DNA from: Terricaulis sp.
GTDB lineage: Bacteria > Pseudomonadota > Alphaproteobacteria > Caulobacterales > Aquidulcibacteraceae
Length of the DNA: 64,000 nucleotides
Reading direction: 5' to 3'
NCBI GenBank assembly: GCA_024707365.1
Contig: JANPZV010000005.1
Location: 620,001 to 684,000, forward strand
This document shows positions 21,592 through 31,119 of this stretch, one piece after another (position 1 is the stretch's first letter; each line of letters starts with the position of its first letter). The translations under genes were made by a program, and so were the position numbers. The notes beneath the pieces are model-generated. The model had not been told where the DNA came from. It made no database searches and saw only the letters and a list, made by a program, of their open reading frames with translations.

Positions 21592-23883
21592 ATGCCTGAT
21601 TCGACCAAAAAGAGTTTCACCGACGCCGAAGCGCTGGATTTCCACCGCCACCCCACCCCCGGCAAAATCTCCATCACCCCGACAAAGCCGATGGCGACCC
21701 AGCGCGATCTTTCGCTGGCCTATTCGCCGGGCGTGGCCGTGCCGGTGAAGGCGATCGCGGAGGATGTCGATAAGGCTTACGATTATACCTCCAAGGGCAA
21801 TCTGGTGGCCGTGATCTCCAACGGCACCGCGATCCTCGGGCTCGGCAATCTGGGGGCGATGGCCTCCAAGCCGGTGATGGAAGGCAAGAGCGTTCTGTTC
21901 AAACGCTTCGCCGACGTGGATTCGATCGATATCGAGGTGACGACCCAGGAGGTCGAAGAATTCATCACCACCGTCCGCAATATCGGGCCGACCTTTGGCG
22001 GCATCAATCTTGAGGACATCAAGAGCCCTGAATGCTTCGTGATCGAAAGCCGGCTGCGCGATGAACTCGACATCCCGGTTTTCCATGACGATCAGCACGG
22101 CACCGCGATCATCGCCGCCGCCGGCCTCATCAATGCGTGCGAGCTGACGGGGCGCAAGCTTTCGGAGATCAGAGTCGTCGTCAACGGCGCGGGGGCGGCT
22201 GGGCTTTCCTGCATCGGCCTGATCAAGCTGCTGGGCGTGCCGCATGAGAATGTGATCGTCTGCGACCGCGAGGGCGTGGTGTATCGCGGGCGCGAAAAAG
22301 GCATGGACCAATTCAAATCCGTGCACGCGGTGGACACCAAATTGCGCACGCTCGACGAAGCGATCAAGGGCGCGGACGTGTTCATGGGGCTTTCCGCCGC
22401 CGGCGCCATGACGCAGGCCATGGTGAAATCCATGGCCAAGCAGCCGATCATTTTCGCCATGGCCAATCCTGATCCTGAGATCACGCCAGAAGACGTGCAC
22501 GCCGTGCGCAAGGACGCGATCGTGGCGACGGGCCGTTCGGATTATCCGAACCAGGTCAACAACGTGCTGTGCTTTCCTTACATTTTCCGCGGCGCGCTGG
22601 ACGTGCGCGCGCGCACCATCAATGAGGAAATGAAAGTGGCCGCCGCGCGCGCGATCGCGCAATTGGCCAAGCAGGACGTGCCCGATGAGGTGGCCGCCGC
22701 CTATCGCGGCCGTCGACTCAAGTTCGGCCCTGAATACATCATCCCCTCCACCTTCGATCCCCGTCTGATCTCGGAGATCCCGCCTTTTGTCGCGCAGGCG
22801 GCGATGGATAGCGGCGTGGCGCGCAAGCCGATCGAAGATATGCAAGCGTACAAGCACAGCCTCGCACAGCGGCTCGACCCGACCGCGGCGATGATGCAGC
22901 GTGTGCAGACCGTGGTGCGGCGCAGCCCGCCCTGCATCGTGTTTGCCGAAGGGGAAGAGCCCTCGGTGATCCGCGCCGCTTACGCCTTCCAGGAACTCGG
23001 CCTTGGCCGCGCCGTGCTGGTGGGCCGCGAAGAAACCGTGCGCGAAAATATGAGCACGGTCGGCGTGCCGGAAAGCGCCGAGATCAAAGTGATCAATGCG
23101 CGCCTTTCCGAGAACAAGGAGATTTACGCCGATTTCCTTTATCGCCGGCAACAGCGCTTCGGCTTCCTGCTGCGCGACGTGCAGCGCCTCGTCAATCAGG
23201 ATCGCAACGTGTTCGCCGCCTGCATGGTGGCGCACGGCCACGCCGACGGCATGGTCACGGGCGTGACCCGCAATTACGCCACAGCGCTTGATGACGTGCT
23301 CAAAGTGATCGACCCCGCGCGCGGTGAGCGCGCGATGGGCATGTCGATCGTGCTCAACAAGGGGCGCACGCTGTTCATCAGCGATACGGCCGTGGCTGAA
23401 TTCCCCGACGCGCCTGAGCTGGCGCAGATCGTGCTGCAATCGGCGGGTTTCGCCCGCCAGTTTGGCGCGACCCCGCGCGTCGCGCTGGTTTCGCACTCCA
23501 CGTTCGGCAATCCGAAAATGGAGCGCTCGGAAAAAATCCGCGCCGCGATCTCCATTCTCGATCGGCGCGAGGACGCCGAGTTCGAGTATGAGGGCGAGAT
23601 GAACGTGGACGTGGCGCTCAATCCTGATATGCGCGAGCTTTATCCGTTCTCGCGGCTTTCGGAGCCGGCGAACGTGCTGGTGATGCCGGCGCTGCATTCG
23701 GCCTCGATCTGCACCAGCCTGCTCGCCACCGCAGGCGACGCCACGGTGATCGGCCCTGCCCTCACCGGGCTCTCGCGCCCGATCCAGATCGCGCCGCTCG
23801 GCGGCACGGTGTCAGACATCGTGACGTTCGCCACGATCGCCGCGTTCCAGGCGGTGGGCTTGAAGGAAAAGGCGCGGGGCTAA
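21592..23883 (+). CDS. maeB: NADP-dependent malic enzyme with C-terminal phosphotransacetylase domain
   Basis: Decarboxylates malate to pyruvate with NADP reduction. The 763-aa product has the MaeB layout: malic enzyme domain (residues ~1-420) with SLAYSPGVAVPVKAI, FHDDQHGTAII and VVNGAGAAGLSCIGL, then a phosphate acetyl/butyryltransferase-like domain (~430-760) that is usually regulatory, sensing acetyl-CoA. The ATG at 21592 gives the conserved start; the open frame extends much further upstream but only antisense to mutS. It faces the AmpG-like gene tail to tail with four bases between stops once that gene is repaired. Confidence 0.96.
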   Translation: MPDSTKKSFTDAEALDFHRHPTPGKISITPTKPMATQRDLSLAYSPGVAVPVKAIAEDVDKAYDYTSKGNLVAVISNGTAILGLGNLGAMASKPVMEGKSVLFKRFADVDSIDIEVTTQEVEEFITTVRNIGPTFGGINLEDIKSPECFVIESRLRDELDIPVFHDDQHGTAIIAAAGLINACELTGRKLSEIRVVVNGAGAAGLSCIGLIKLLGVPHENVIVCDREGVVYRGREKGMDQFKSVHAVDTKLRTLDEAIKGADVFMGLSAAGAMTQAMVKSMAKQPIIFAMANPDPEITPEDVHAVRKDAIVATGRSDYPNQVNNVLCFPYIFRGALDVRARTINEEMKVAAARAIAQLAKQDVPDEVAAAYRGRRLKFGPEYIIPSTFDPRLISEIPPFVAQAAMDSGVARKPIEDMQAYKHSLAQRLDPTAAMMQRVQTVVRRSPPCIVFAEGEEPSVIRAAYAFQELGLGRAVLVGREETVRENMSTVGVPESAEIKVINARLSENKEIYADFLYRRQQRFGFLLRDVQRLVNQDRNVFAACMVAHGHADGMVTGVTRNYATALDDVLKVIDPARGERAMGMSIVLNKGRTLFISDTAVAEFPDAPELAQIVLQSAGFARQFGATPRVALVSHSTFGNPKMERSEKIRAAISILDRREDAEFEYEGEMNVDVALNPDMRELYPFSRLSEPANVLVMPALHSASICTSLLATAGDATVIGPALTGLSRPIQIAPLGGTVSDIVTFATIAAFQAVGLKEKARG

Positions 23884-23887
23884 AGCG

Positions 23888-25613
23888 TCAGGCGGATGCT
23901 GCGATCTTGGCGGCATGGCTGGCCTTGCTTTGCCGCCACCATTCCAGCGCGGCCAGAGCGATCGCGAAGCAAGCCAATCCAGGCTGCGAAAATAAACACG
24001 TCCGCAAAGCGCGCGGCCTGCGCCGCTAAGCCCTGATCGCTCACCGCATCGACATAAGCGCCGATGCGCGGGCGGAAGATCACGCCCACCAGCAGCGCCA
24101 GCGAGGACAGCAGCGCGTATTGCACAGCTGCGTAATTCTTGTTCACGATGGATGAAAGCCACGCGACATGCACCGCGCTGGCAAGGCCCCCTGCGAGGTT
24201 TTCAACCGCGATCACGGCGGTGAGACGCGTCAGCGCCGGGCCAAGCTCCACGCCTTCAAAGATCGTGGCGCCTAAGCCCTCGACACCGCCAACGAAGGCG
24301 CGCAACGCCCAATCGAACACTGCGCCAAGGCCCGTCGCCTGCAAAAACAGATCTGTCCAGGCGCCGCCATGGGCGAGATCGGCGTAGAGCAAATTGGTCG
24401 CCGCCGCGACGACGCCGCCGAGCACGAGCGAGGCCATGCGCCCGATCCAGAGCAGCGCAAGCCCGCCAAGCGCAATGCCGGCCAGCGTCATCAGCACGCC
24501 GATCATCTTGGAGGCGACAGCCACGTCCGAGTTCGAGTGCTGCAGAATGCCGACATAGAACGGGTTGGCGAACGAGCCCCAGATCGAATCCGAAATCCGA
24601 TACGTCATCGCCAGCGCCAGAATCGGCAGCGCCCAAAGCCAGTAGCGCCGCACAATGTCAGCCAGCGGCGCGAGCACGCGCTCGAACAAGACATCCGCGA
24701 ACGCGACGCCCCCCGCCCCTTCCAGCGCGCCCGGCCTGCGCGCCAGCCAGAATGAAACGCCAATCGGGGCGCCGATCGTCAGCAGCAAAATCCAAGGCGT
24801 GGCGGCGTCACGAAACGCGGCCGCGCTCGCGCCCGGATTGCCGAGCGTGTAAAACATGAAGCCGATCAAGGCCGCGCCGGACACCGCCCAGCCAACCGCG
24901 ACCGGCAACGCCGCGCGCCGCCGCAAGGCTTGAACAGCGGGGTCGGCCGCCACGCGCGACACCTCGCGCGGGGCCACCACAGGCTCTGGCGCGGCGAGCG
25001 TGGCGCCCACGGCCGTCGCCATAAGCACGGCCATGATCGTCCAGATCAGCGGCCAGCCGGCGGCGGCGTCGCCCACGACGGCCCAAAGATCCGCCAAAAG
25101 CAGCGCCACCGCACCGCCAACAATCGCCGCCAGCCGATAGCCGAGCTGATAACGCACGGTGATGCGGTCAAGCTGCTTGCCATCTTGCGCGGTTTCAATG
25201 CGCCAGGCGTCGATGACGATGTCCTGGCTGGCTGAGGCCAGCGCGGCCAGCACCGCGAACACGGCGAACAAGGTGAGGCTGCTGCGCGGATCGAACAGCG
25301 ACATGCCAAACAGGCAAAGCGCAATCACCACCTGGCACAGCGCGATCCACGCACGGCGGCGCCCGATCGTGTTGGCGAAAGGCGGCGTCAGCCAATCGAA
25401 CGCGGGCGACCAGATAAATTTGAATGCGTAGAAAAGCCCGATCCAGGAGAGAGCGCCGATCGCGCCAAAGCCAATGCCGGCATTGGTCAGCCATACCGCC
25501 ACCGAGCCGACCAGCAGCGAGTACGGCAGGCCCGCCGCAAACCCGAGCGCGGTGGAGATCCAGATCACCCGTTTGGACACAGGCGCGGCGACAGGTTCGA
25601 CGCTTTCAGACAT
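23888..25613 (-). CDS. MFS transporter, AmpG-like muropeptide permease, frameshifted near 23970
   Basis: A membrane transporter with about 14 predicted spans, similar to AmpG, which imports anhydromuropeptides for cell-wall recycling. Typical segments are TALGFAAGLPYSLLVGSVAVWL, FKFIWSPAFDWL and SASQDIVIDAWRIE. The frame as given ends in a hydrophilic tail at 23880. The neighbouring frame instead gives ALAALEWWRQSKASHAAKIA and a stop at 23888, a more natural C-terminus. One extra base near 23970 accounts for it. Restored length is 574 aa. Substrate is inferred from family only. Confidence 0.85.
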
Positions 25614-25634
25614 GAAAATAGCCCTTCGGCCGCT

Positions 25635-27431
25635 TTATTCGCCGCCAAACGTGGCGGGGTTCGGGCGGCGGGACAAGCGTTCGGCGACGGCGATGAGGCG
25701 ATCTGCGTCCACCGGCTTGGTGAGGAAATCGTCCATGCCGGCTTTGAGCGCCTGGGCGCGCTCCTCCCCGCCGGCGTCGGCGGTAAGCGCCACGATCGGC
25801 GCTTCGGCGTTGGGGCCTGCGCCGGTGCGGATGCGCTGGGCGGCTTCGAGGCCATCCAGGCGCGGCATGCGGATATCCATGAGGATGAGATCGAAGGCGC
25901 CTGCGGCGGCGGCGGCCACCGCCTCCTCCCCATCCTGCACGGCGGCGACAACGCAGCCCGCGCGCGTGAGCAGCGTGCGCGCGAGGATCGCGTTCACTGG
26001 GTTATCCTCGGCCAGCAGCACGCGCAGCCCAGCAAGCGCAGCGGGCGGATCGGCGGCGCGCGCTGACGAAGGGGTTGCGCTTTCGCCCAAGGCGAGGCGC
26101 ACCCGTTCCACCAACGAGCGCCGGCGCACCGGCTTGAGCGTATAATGCTCAAAGCCGGCGGCGCGGGCGGCGTCGATCGTTTCGCGCCGCTCCTGCGGCA
26201 GCAGCGCGATCAGCGCGCGCGCACGGCTTTTGAGCGCGGCGATCTCTTCGCCATCGCCGCCGCCTTGGCTTTCGCGCCAATCATACAGCACCACGTCCGG
26301 CGTTTCATCGGGCGTCACCGCGAGCGCGCCGAGGGAGGCCGCCATGGCGCGCAAGGATTGCGTCAGCACCGGCGAGGCGCTGACGACGGCGATACGCACG
26401 CCCGGCAAGGGCGGCGGCGGCGCTTCGCCCTCCACCACCTCGAACGGCAGCTCAACCCAGAACGCCGCGCCAAAACCAGGCCGGCTGACAAGCCCCACCT
26501 CCCCGCCCATGGCGCGCGCCAGCTTGCGCACGATGGCGAGGCCAAGGCCCGCGCCGCCATGGCGGCGCGCCACGCCCGCATCGGCCTGGGCGAATTCTTC
26601 AAAGATCAGCGCTTGTTTTTCAGGCGGCACGCCGGGGCCGGTGTCGCGCACGGAAAAGCGCAAGCGCCCGCCGGCGCGCGGCGCCATGTCGATGGTGACG
26701 CCGCCGGTTTCGGTGAATTTCACCGCATTGCCGGCGAGGTTGAAGAGGATTTGCCGCAAGCGCCCGTCATCGCCAATCACTGTGCGCGGGGAATCGGCGC
26801 GCACGGCGGTGGTGACCTCAAGCCCTTTGCTTTGCGCCTTGGGCGAAAGCAGCTCGGCCACATCCTGCATCACCGCTTCAGGATCAAACGCCGCGTTTTC
26901 GAGCGCGACATGGCCGGCTTCGATGCGCGAATAATCCAGGATCTCGGTGATCAGCTCGAGCAGATGCTCCCCGCTCTGCTTGATGAAGCCGACATATTCG
27001 CGCGCGTTCGGCTCAAGCTTGGCAAGCTCAAGCAAGCCGGCCATGCCGAGAATGCCATTGAGCGGGGTGCGCAATTCGTGCGTCAGCGTGGCGAACAGCG
27101 TGGTCTTGCCGCGCATGGCTTCTTCGGCGGCGCGGGCGTGATCTGTGACATCGTGCGCGACGGCGATGCGCGCGCCATCTGGCAGCAAGCGTTCCACCCA
27201 GGAGAAATGCCGCCCATCGGGAGACGGCGCATCAAAGCGGCGCTCGCCGTTTGTGTAGTCGGGCGGCGCAAAGCGGCCCCAGGGCGGGCGCTGCGGGCTG
27301 ATGGCGTGCTTGAAGGCGGCGTGAAACGCAGGGTTCGCGCGGATCAGCGCGCCGTTTGCGGCGAGCACGCAGGCGGGATCGGGCAGCGCGTCAAAGGCGT
27401 CAAAAGTCGTCGCGAGGGCGGGGGTAGCCAT
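25635..27431 (-). CDS. Hybrid sensor histidine kinase (PAS, HisKA, HATPase, pseudo-receiver, receiver)
   Basis: A soluble 598-aa kinase. A PAS-like N-terminus (residues ~8-98) is followed by HisKA with phospho-acceptor His118 in THELRTPLNG, then a catalytic domain with NLAGNAVKFT, DTGPGVP and GGAGLGLAI. A degenerate receiver (~350-455) keeps VVLYDW and LKPV but lacks the N-terminal acidic pair. A full receiver at the C-terminus has LLAEDNPVN, LILMDIRMPRLDG and LTKPVD. There are no membrane segments, so it is cytoplasmic. The ATG at 27431 is chosen over a TTG four codons upstream. No cognate regulator is adjacent. Confidence 0.9.
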   Translation of the reverse strand: MATPALATTFDAFDALPDPACVLAANGALIRANPAFHAAFKHAISPQRPPWGRFAPPDYTNGERRFDAPSPDGRHFSWVERLLPDGARIAVAHDVTDHARAAEEAMRGKTTLFATLTHELRTPLNGILGMAGLLELAKLEPNAREYVGFIKQSGEHLLELITEILDYSRIEAGHVALENAAFDPEAVMQDVAELLSPKAQSKGLEVTTAVRADSPRTVIGDDGRLRQILFNLAGNAVKFTETGGVTIDMAPRAGGRLRFSVRDTGPGVPPEKQALIFEEFAQADAGVARRHGGAGLGLAIVRKLARAMGGEVGLVSRPGFGAAFWVELPFEVVEGEAPPPPLPGVRIAVVSASPVLTQSLRAMAASLGALAVTPDETPDVVLYDWRESQGGGDGEEIAALKSRARALIALLPQERRETIDAARAAGFEHYTLKPVRRRSLVERVRLALGESATPSSARAADPPAALAGLRVLLAEDNPVNAILARTLLTRAGCVVAAVQDGEEAVAAAAAGAFDLILMDIRMPRLDGLEAAQRIRTGAGPNAEAPIVALTADAGGEERAQALKAGMDDFLTKPVDADRLIAVAERLSRRPNPATFGGE

Positions 27432-27480
27432 GGGGGCGATCAAGCGCCAAGGGCGTTAAGAAAGCTTAGCGATTGGGCGA

Positions 27481-29001
27481 TTAGGCCCCCGCCATCGCCC
27501 CCTCCTCCGCGCCCGCCCATTGGCGTTTGAGGCTGAGCGCTTCGGCGATGTGGATGCGCCTGACGCCGCCCGCGCCGTCGAGATCGGCGATGGTGCGGGC
27601 CACTTTCAGCGTGCGGTGATAGGCGCGGGCGGAAAGCGCGAGTTGCGTGGCGGCTTTTTGCAGCAAAGCCGCGCCCGGCGCGTCGGGCGCGGCGAGCGCT
27701 TCCAGCGCATCCAGATCAAGCGCGCTGTTGAGGCCCTTGCCGCGCTCGGCCTGCGCGCCGCGCGCGCGGCCAACGCGGGCGGCGGCTTCGGCTGTGCCTT
27801 CGGGCGGCGGCGGCAAGGCAAGATCGGCCGCGGTGACGGGCGGGACGTCGAGCTGAATATCGATGCGATCCAGCAGCGGGCCAGAGAGGCGCGCCTGATA
27901 ATCAGCCGCACAGCGCGGCCCGCGCCGGCAACGGCCCGCGCCGGGCCCGCCGCCGCAGCGGCATGGATTCATCGCAGCGGCCAACAGGATTCGCGCCGGA
28001 TACGTGACGTGATGGTTCGCGCGGGCGATCATCACGCTGGCGTTTTCAAGCGGCTGGCGCAGCGCGTCGAGCGCTTGCTGCGAAAACTCCGGCAGCTCAT
28101 CGAGAAACAAAACGCCTTGATGCGCGAGGCTGATTTCGCCCGGCTTGGCGCGCAGGCCGCCGCCAACAAGCGCGGCCATCGAGGCCGAATGATGCGGCGC
28201 GCGGAACGGGCGCGTGCGCTTAAGCCGCCCGCGTTCCAGCAATCCCGCCACCGAATGCAGCATCGAGACTTCGAGCAATTCTTCGGAGGAAAGCGGCGGC
28301 AACAGGCCCGGCAAACGCTGCGCCAGCATGGATTTACCTGCGCCGGGCGGGCCGACAAAAAGAATATTGTGCGATCCGGCGGCGGCGATTTCGAGCGCGC
28401 GCTTGGCTTGCTCCTGCCCGCGCACGTCGCGCAGATCGGGCACGGCGCCGTCGCTGATGAGATCGCCGCGTTCGGGCGGCTTGAGCGCGGCGCCGCCGCG
28501 AAAATGATTGATCAGCGAAAGCAGCGTTGGCGCGGCGATCACCTCCCCGCCCGCCCAGGCGGCCTCTTGCCCGCAGGCTTCGGGGCAGATGAACGCCGCC
28601 CCGCGCCCATGCGCCGCCATCGCCGCAGGCAAAGCGCCGGGCGCTGGCGCAAGCGCGCCATCGAGCCCGAGCTCACCAAAGCACACCACATTATCCAGCG
28701 CATCACGCGGCAAAGCCCCGATCGCCGCCATGATGGCGAGCGCGATCGGCGCGTCATAATGTGATCCCTCTTTCGGCAGATCGGCGGGCGCGAGATTGAC
28801 GATCAGCCGGCCCGCCGGAATGGCAAGGCCAATGGCGGCGAAGGCGGCGCGCACCCGCTCCCGCGCTTCGGACACCGCCTTATCGCCTAGGCCGACAATG
28901 ACGATGCCGGGCTGGCCGCCGGCGATCTGGACTTGAACCTCGACCGGGCGCGCTTCGAGCCCCGAAAACGCCACCGTGGCCGCACTGGCGCACATCTGCA
29001 T
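27481..29001 (-). CDS. comM: YifB/ComM family Mg-chelatase-like AAA+ ATPase
   Basis: A 506-aa protein with an N-terminal Lon-protease-like fold (GIVIVGLGDKAVSEARERVRAA), a central AAA+ domain with Walker A FVGPPGAGKSMLAQRLPGLL and Walker B GVLFLDELPEF, and a C-terminal Mg_chelatase_C domain. The cysteine motif MNPCRCGGGPGAGRCRRGPRC is typical. ComM is a hexameric branch-migration helicase used in natural transformation in other bacteria; that role here is inference. Its start lies just downstream of a perfect DnaA box. Confidence 0.94.
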   Translation of the reverse strand: MQMCASAATVAFSGLEARPVEVQVQIAGGQPGIVIVGLGDKAVSEARERVRAAFAAIGLAIPAGRLIVNLAPADLPKEGSHYDAPIALAIMAAIGALPRDALDNVVCFGELGLDGALAPAPGALPAAMAAHGRGAAFICPEACGQEAAWAGGEVIAAPTLLSLINHFRGGAALKPPERGDLISDGAVPDLRDVRGQEQAKRALEIAAAGSHNILFVGPPGAGKSMLAQRLPGLLPPLSSEELLEVSMLHSVAGLLERGRLKRTRPFRAPHHSASMAALVGGGLRAKPGEISLAHQGVLFLDELPEFSQQALDALRQPLENASVMIARANHHVTYPARILLAAAMNPCRCGGGPGAGRCRRGPRCAADYQARLSGPLLDRIDIQLDVPPVTAADLALPPPPEGTAEAAARVGRARGAQAERGKGLNSALDLDALEALAAPDAPGAALLQKAATQLALSARAYHRTLKVARTIADLDGAGGVRRIHIAEALSLKRQWAGAEEGAMAGA

Positions 29002-29013
29002 GGCCGCCCCCGC

Positions 29014-29163
29014 TTATCCACAAGCCTGAGGTACGATCGTACAAGATTAGAACAAATCAGCAACAAAAATCGAACGCATTCCCTCGAAATGCGATCGACA
29101 CAGCAGCTTACTCCCAGCCCGCGCGAAACGGCCAGGGCGCCTGTGGATTATTTCTGTGGATTA
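29014..29163. promoter_or_regulatory. Cluster of three DnaA-box-like 9-mers upstream of comM
   Basis: The 159-base gap between comM and the BON gene holds TTATCCACA at 29014-29022, identical to the E. coli R1 DnaA box, and two copies of TGTGGATTA at 29142-29150 and 29155-29163, one mismatch from the reverse complement. The gap is also AT-richer than its surroundings. This could be a DnaA-regulated promoter or a DnaA-titrating site; a full origin is unlikely given the small size. Confidence 0.45.
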
Positions 29164-29787
29164 ATAGGGCGCGGCGGAGAGCGGCGCGGGCTCGCCTTCG
29201 CCGCGATATTCGGGCGATGGCGCGGCCTGCGCATAGGATGGGCCTGGATTTGTAAGCCGCATGAACGAGACGACGCGCGCCACGCCCGGCACGATCGAGG
29301 CGATCTCGGCGGCGCGGCGCAGCTCCTGATCGCTATGCGCGGTGCCGAGCAGATACACATTGCCCTGAAACACCTCGATGCTGACATTGATCGAGGTGAC
29401 ATCGCCGCTGGCGGCGAGCCGCGCGCGAATGCGCGAAGCGATCAGAGAATCTGAAGCGTTCTGCGAAAAGCCGTTGCGCGGGCCGACCTGCAGCTCGTTG
29501 TAGATGGTGTGCACATTGCCGGCGGTGCGGGCGATGAGTTCGGCGGCGCTGCGATGCTCCTGGCTCGGCACCGCGCCGGAAAGCAGCATGGCGCCATTGG
29601 CGACAGCCACATCAACGCCGCCAAAACCGGCATTATCGGCGGCCATCAGGCGCATTTTCACTTGCGAACCGGCGGTGGCGTCATCAAGGCCGCGGCCAAG
29701 CGAACGATCGCCCACGCCGGCTGTCATGCATCCGCTGAGCAGCGCGCAAGCGGCAATGGCCGCGAGGAGGAAATTCGGCGTGCGCAT
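29161..29787 (-). CDS. BON-domain outer-membrane lipoprotein, DolP-like
   Basis: A 208-aa lipoprotein: signal peptide MRTPNFLLAAIAACALLSGC with lipobox LSGC, then two BON domains (about residues 36-100 and 108-178), each with a conserved glycine (AMLLSGAVPS and VYLLGTAHS). E. coli DolP, in the yraL-lpoA-yraN-diaA-dolP cluster, binds anionic lipids and supports envelope integrity. Here the neighbours yraN, rsmI and an LpoA-like gene give the same grouping, which supports the assignment. Confidence 0.88.
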   Translation of the reverse strand: MRTPNFLLAAIAACALLSGCMTAGVGDRSLGRGLDDATAGSQVKMRLMAADNAGFGGVDVAVANGAMLLSGAVPSQEHRSAAELIARTAGNVHTIYNELQVGPRNGFSQNASDSLIASRIRARLAASGDVTSINVSIEVFQGNVYLLGTAHSDQELRRAAEIASIVPGVARVVSFMRLTNPGPSYAQAAPSPEYRGEGEPAPLSAAPY

Positions 29788-29839
29788 CGAAGCCCGATCA
29801 TGCCCGCGCGATCGCTTTCGGGGCGCTTAACGCTGCGGG

Positions 29840-30205
29840 TTACGCGCCCAGTGTTTCGCAGAACCAAGCGCCGCGTTCATGTTTCGGCAAGAAACCGGCG
29901 CCGACGACGATGAGATCGTAACGGATCGGCGCGGCGTGAAGCCGCCAGCGGCCAGCCAAGGTTTGCGCGGCGCGGGCGATGCGCTGCTGGCTTGCCGGCG
30001 TTAATGCGTAAGCGCCCGCCTCGTAAGTGCGGCGCGCTTTCACCTCGACGATCACCAGCACGCCTTTTTTCCAGGCCGCGACATCCACCTCGCCGAACGG
30101 CGTGCGCAGGCGATGGCCGAGCACGCGATAGCCTTTGGCGATCAGATAAAACATGGCGAGCCATTCGCCGAAGCGCCCGCGGGCTTCGGCGCGGCGGCGG
30201 TTCAT
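29840..30205 (-). CDS. yraN: YraN family endonuclease-fold protein (UPF0102)
   Basis: A 121-aa member of the UPF0102 family with a restriction-endonuclease-like core: GEWLAMFYLIAKGYRVLGHRLRTPFGEVDVAAW then VLVIVEVKARR, giving the D-x(n)-ExK pattern. Its exact role is unknown; Holliday-junction or repair activity has been suggested from the fold. The ATG shares ATGA with the rsmI stop, so the two are translationally coupled. Confidence 0.93.
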   Translation of the reverse strand: MNRRRAEARGRFGEWLAMFYLIAKGYRVLGHRLRTPFGEVDVAAWKKGVLVIVEVKARRTYEAGAYALTPASQQRIARAAQTLAGRWRLHAAPIRYDLIVVGAGFLPKHERGAWFCETLGA

Positions 30206-31119
30206 GCCTTCAGCTCAAGCGCGCGCGCATAAGCGCGTTTGCGCGGTACGCCAAGCTGCTCGGCCGCTTCAGACGCCGCATCCTTCACACCGCCGCGCGT
30301 GAGCGCTTCGCGCAGGAACGCATCGAGCGCCGCATCACTCACCTCGGTTTGCAGCGGCGGGCCGATGATCACCACGATCTCCCCTTTCGGCGGGCCGGCT
30401 TGCGCATAATGCGCGGCAAGCTGCGAAAGCGTGGCGCGGCGGGTTTCTTCAAACAGCTTGGTGAGTTCGCGCGCGATGGCGGCGGGGCGATCACCAAGCA
30501 CCGAAGCCATATCGGCTAGGCTTTCAGCGAGGCGCGGGCCGGTTTCGTAAAACACCAGGCTCGCCTCAACCGAAGCAAGCGGGGTAAGCGCGGTGCGGCG
30601 CGCGGATTCCTTTGGCGGCAGAAAGCCGGCGAACAAAAACCGATCCGTGGGCAACCCGGCGGTGACAAGCCCAGCCAGCAAAGCTGAGGCGCCAGGAATT
30701 GGAAAGATGCGATGGCCCGCTGCAATCACGGCGCGCGCCAGCTTGAAACCAGGATCGGAGATCAGCGGCGTGCCGGCGTCCGAGATCAGCGCCACGCTTT
30801 GCCCGGCGGCGAGCGTCTTGAGGATGTCATCGCGCGCGGCCTCGGCATTGTGCTCATGGTAAGCGTAAAGGCGCGGGCGCAGGCTGTAGGCTTCCATCAG
30901 CTTGCGGGCGACGCGCGTATCCTCGGCATAGACCCGATCCACAGCCGCCAAAATATCCAGCGCCCGCAAGGTGATGTCACGCAGGTTCCCTATGGGTGTG
31001 GCCACCACATAAAGGCCCGCTTCCGGAGGTGGACTGGATCTGCGCACGCCGATACGGTCGGCCTCGATTTGCTCGGGGGCGGCCGCTTCCGGGGCAGGGT
31101 CAGACGAAGGATTGCTCAT
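30202..31119 (-). CDS. rsmI: 16S rRNA (cytidine(1402)-2'-O)-methyltransferase
   Basis: Methylates the ribose of C1402 in 16S rRNA. The tetrapyrrole-methylase fold begins with GLYVVATPIGNLRDITLRAL, and VALISDAGTPLISDPG and FPIPGASALLAGL follow. The protein is 305 aa from the ATG at 31119, with a 35-residue proline-rich lead before the domain, so a later GTG start is possible. The ATG overlaps the start codon of the divergent LpoA-like gene by two bases (CATG). The frame also continues upstream to 31338 without family similarity. Confidence 0.94.
   Translation of the reverse strand: MSNPSSDPAPEAAAPEQIEADRIGVRRSSPPPEAGLYVVATPIGNLRDITLRALDILAAVDRVYAEDTRVARKLMEAYSLRPRLYAYHEHNAEAARDDILKTLAAGQSVALISDAGTPLISDPGFKLARAVIAAGHRIFPIPGASALLAGLVTAGLPTDRFLFAGFLPPKESARRTALTPLASVEASLVFYETGPRLAESLADMASVLGDRPAAIARELTKLFEETRRATLSQLAAHYAQAGPPKGEIVVIIGPPLQTEVSDAALDAFLREALTRGGVKDAASEAAEQLGVPRKRAYARALELKA

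Noticed and set aside
21538-23697. A 719-codon open frame antisense to the malic enzyme gene
   Set aside because: Same cause: high GC lowers stop frequency on the opposite strand. The plus-strand product is a clear full-length MaeB.
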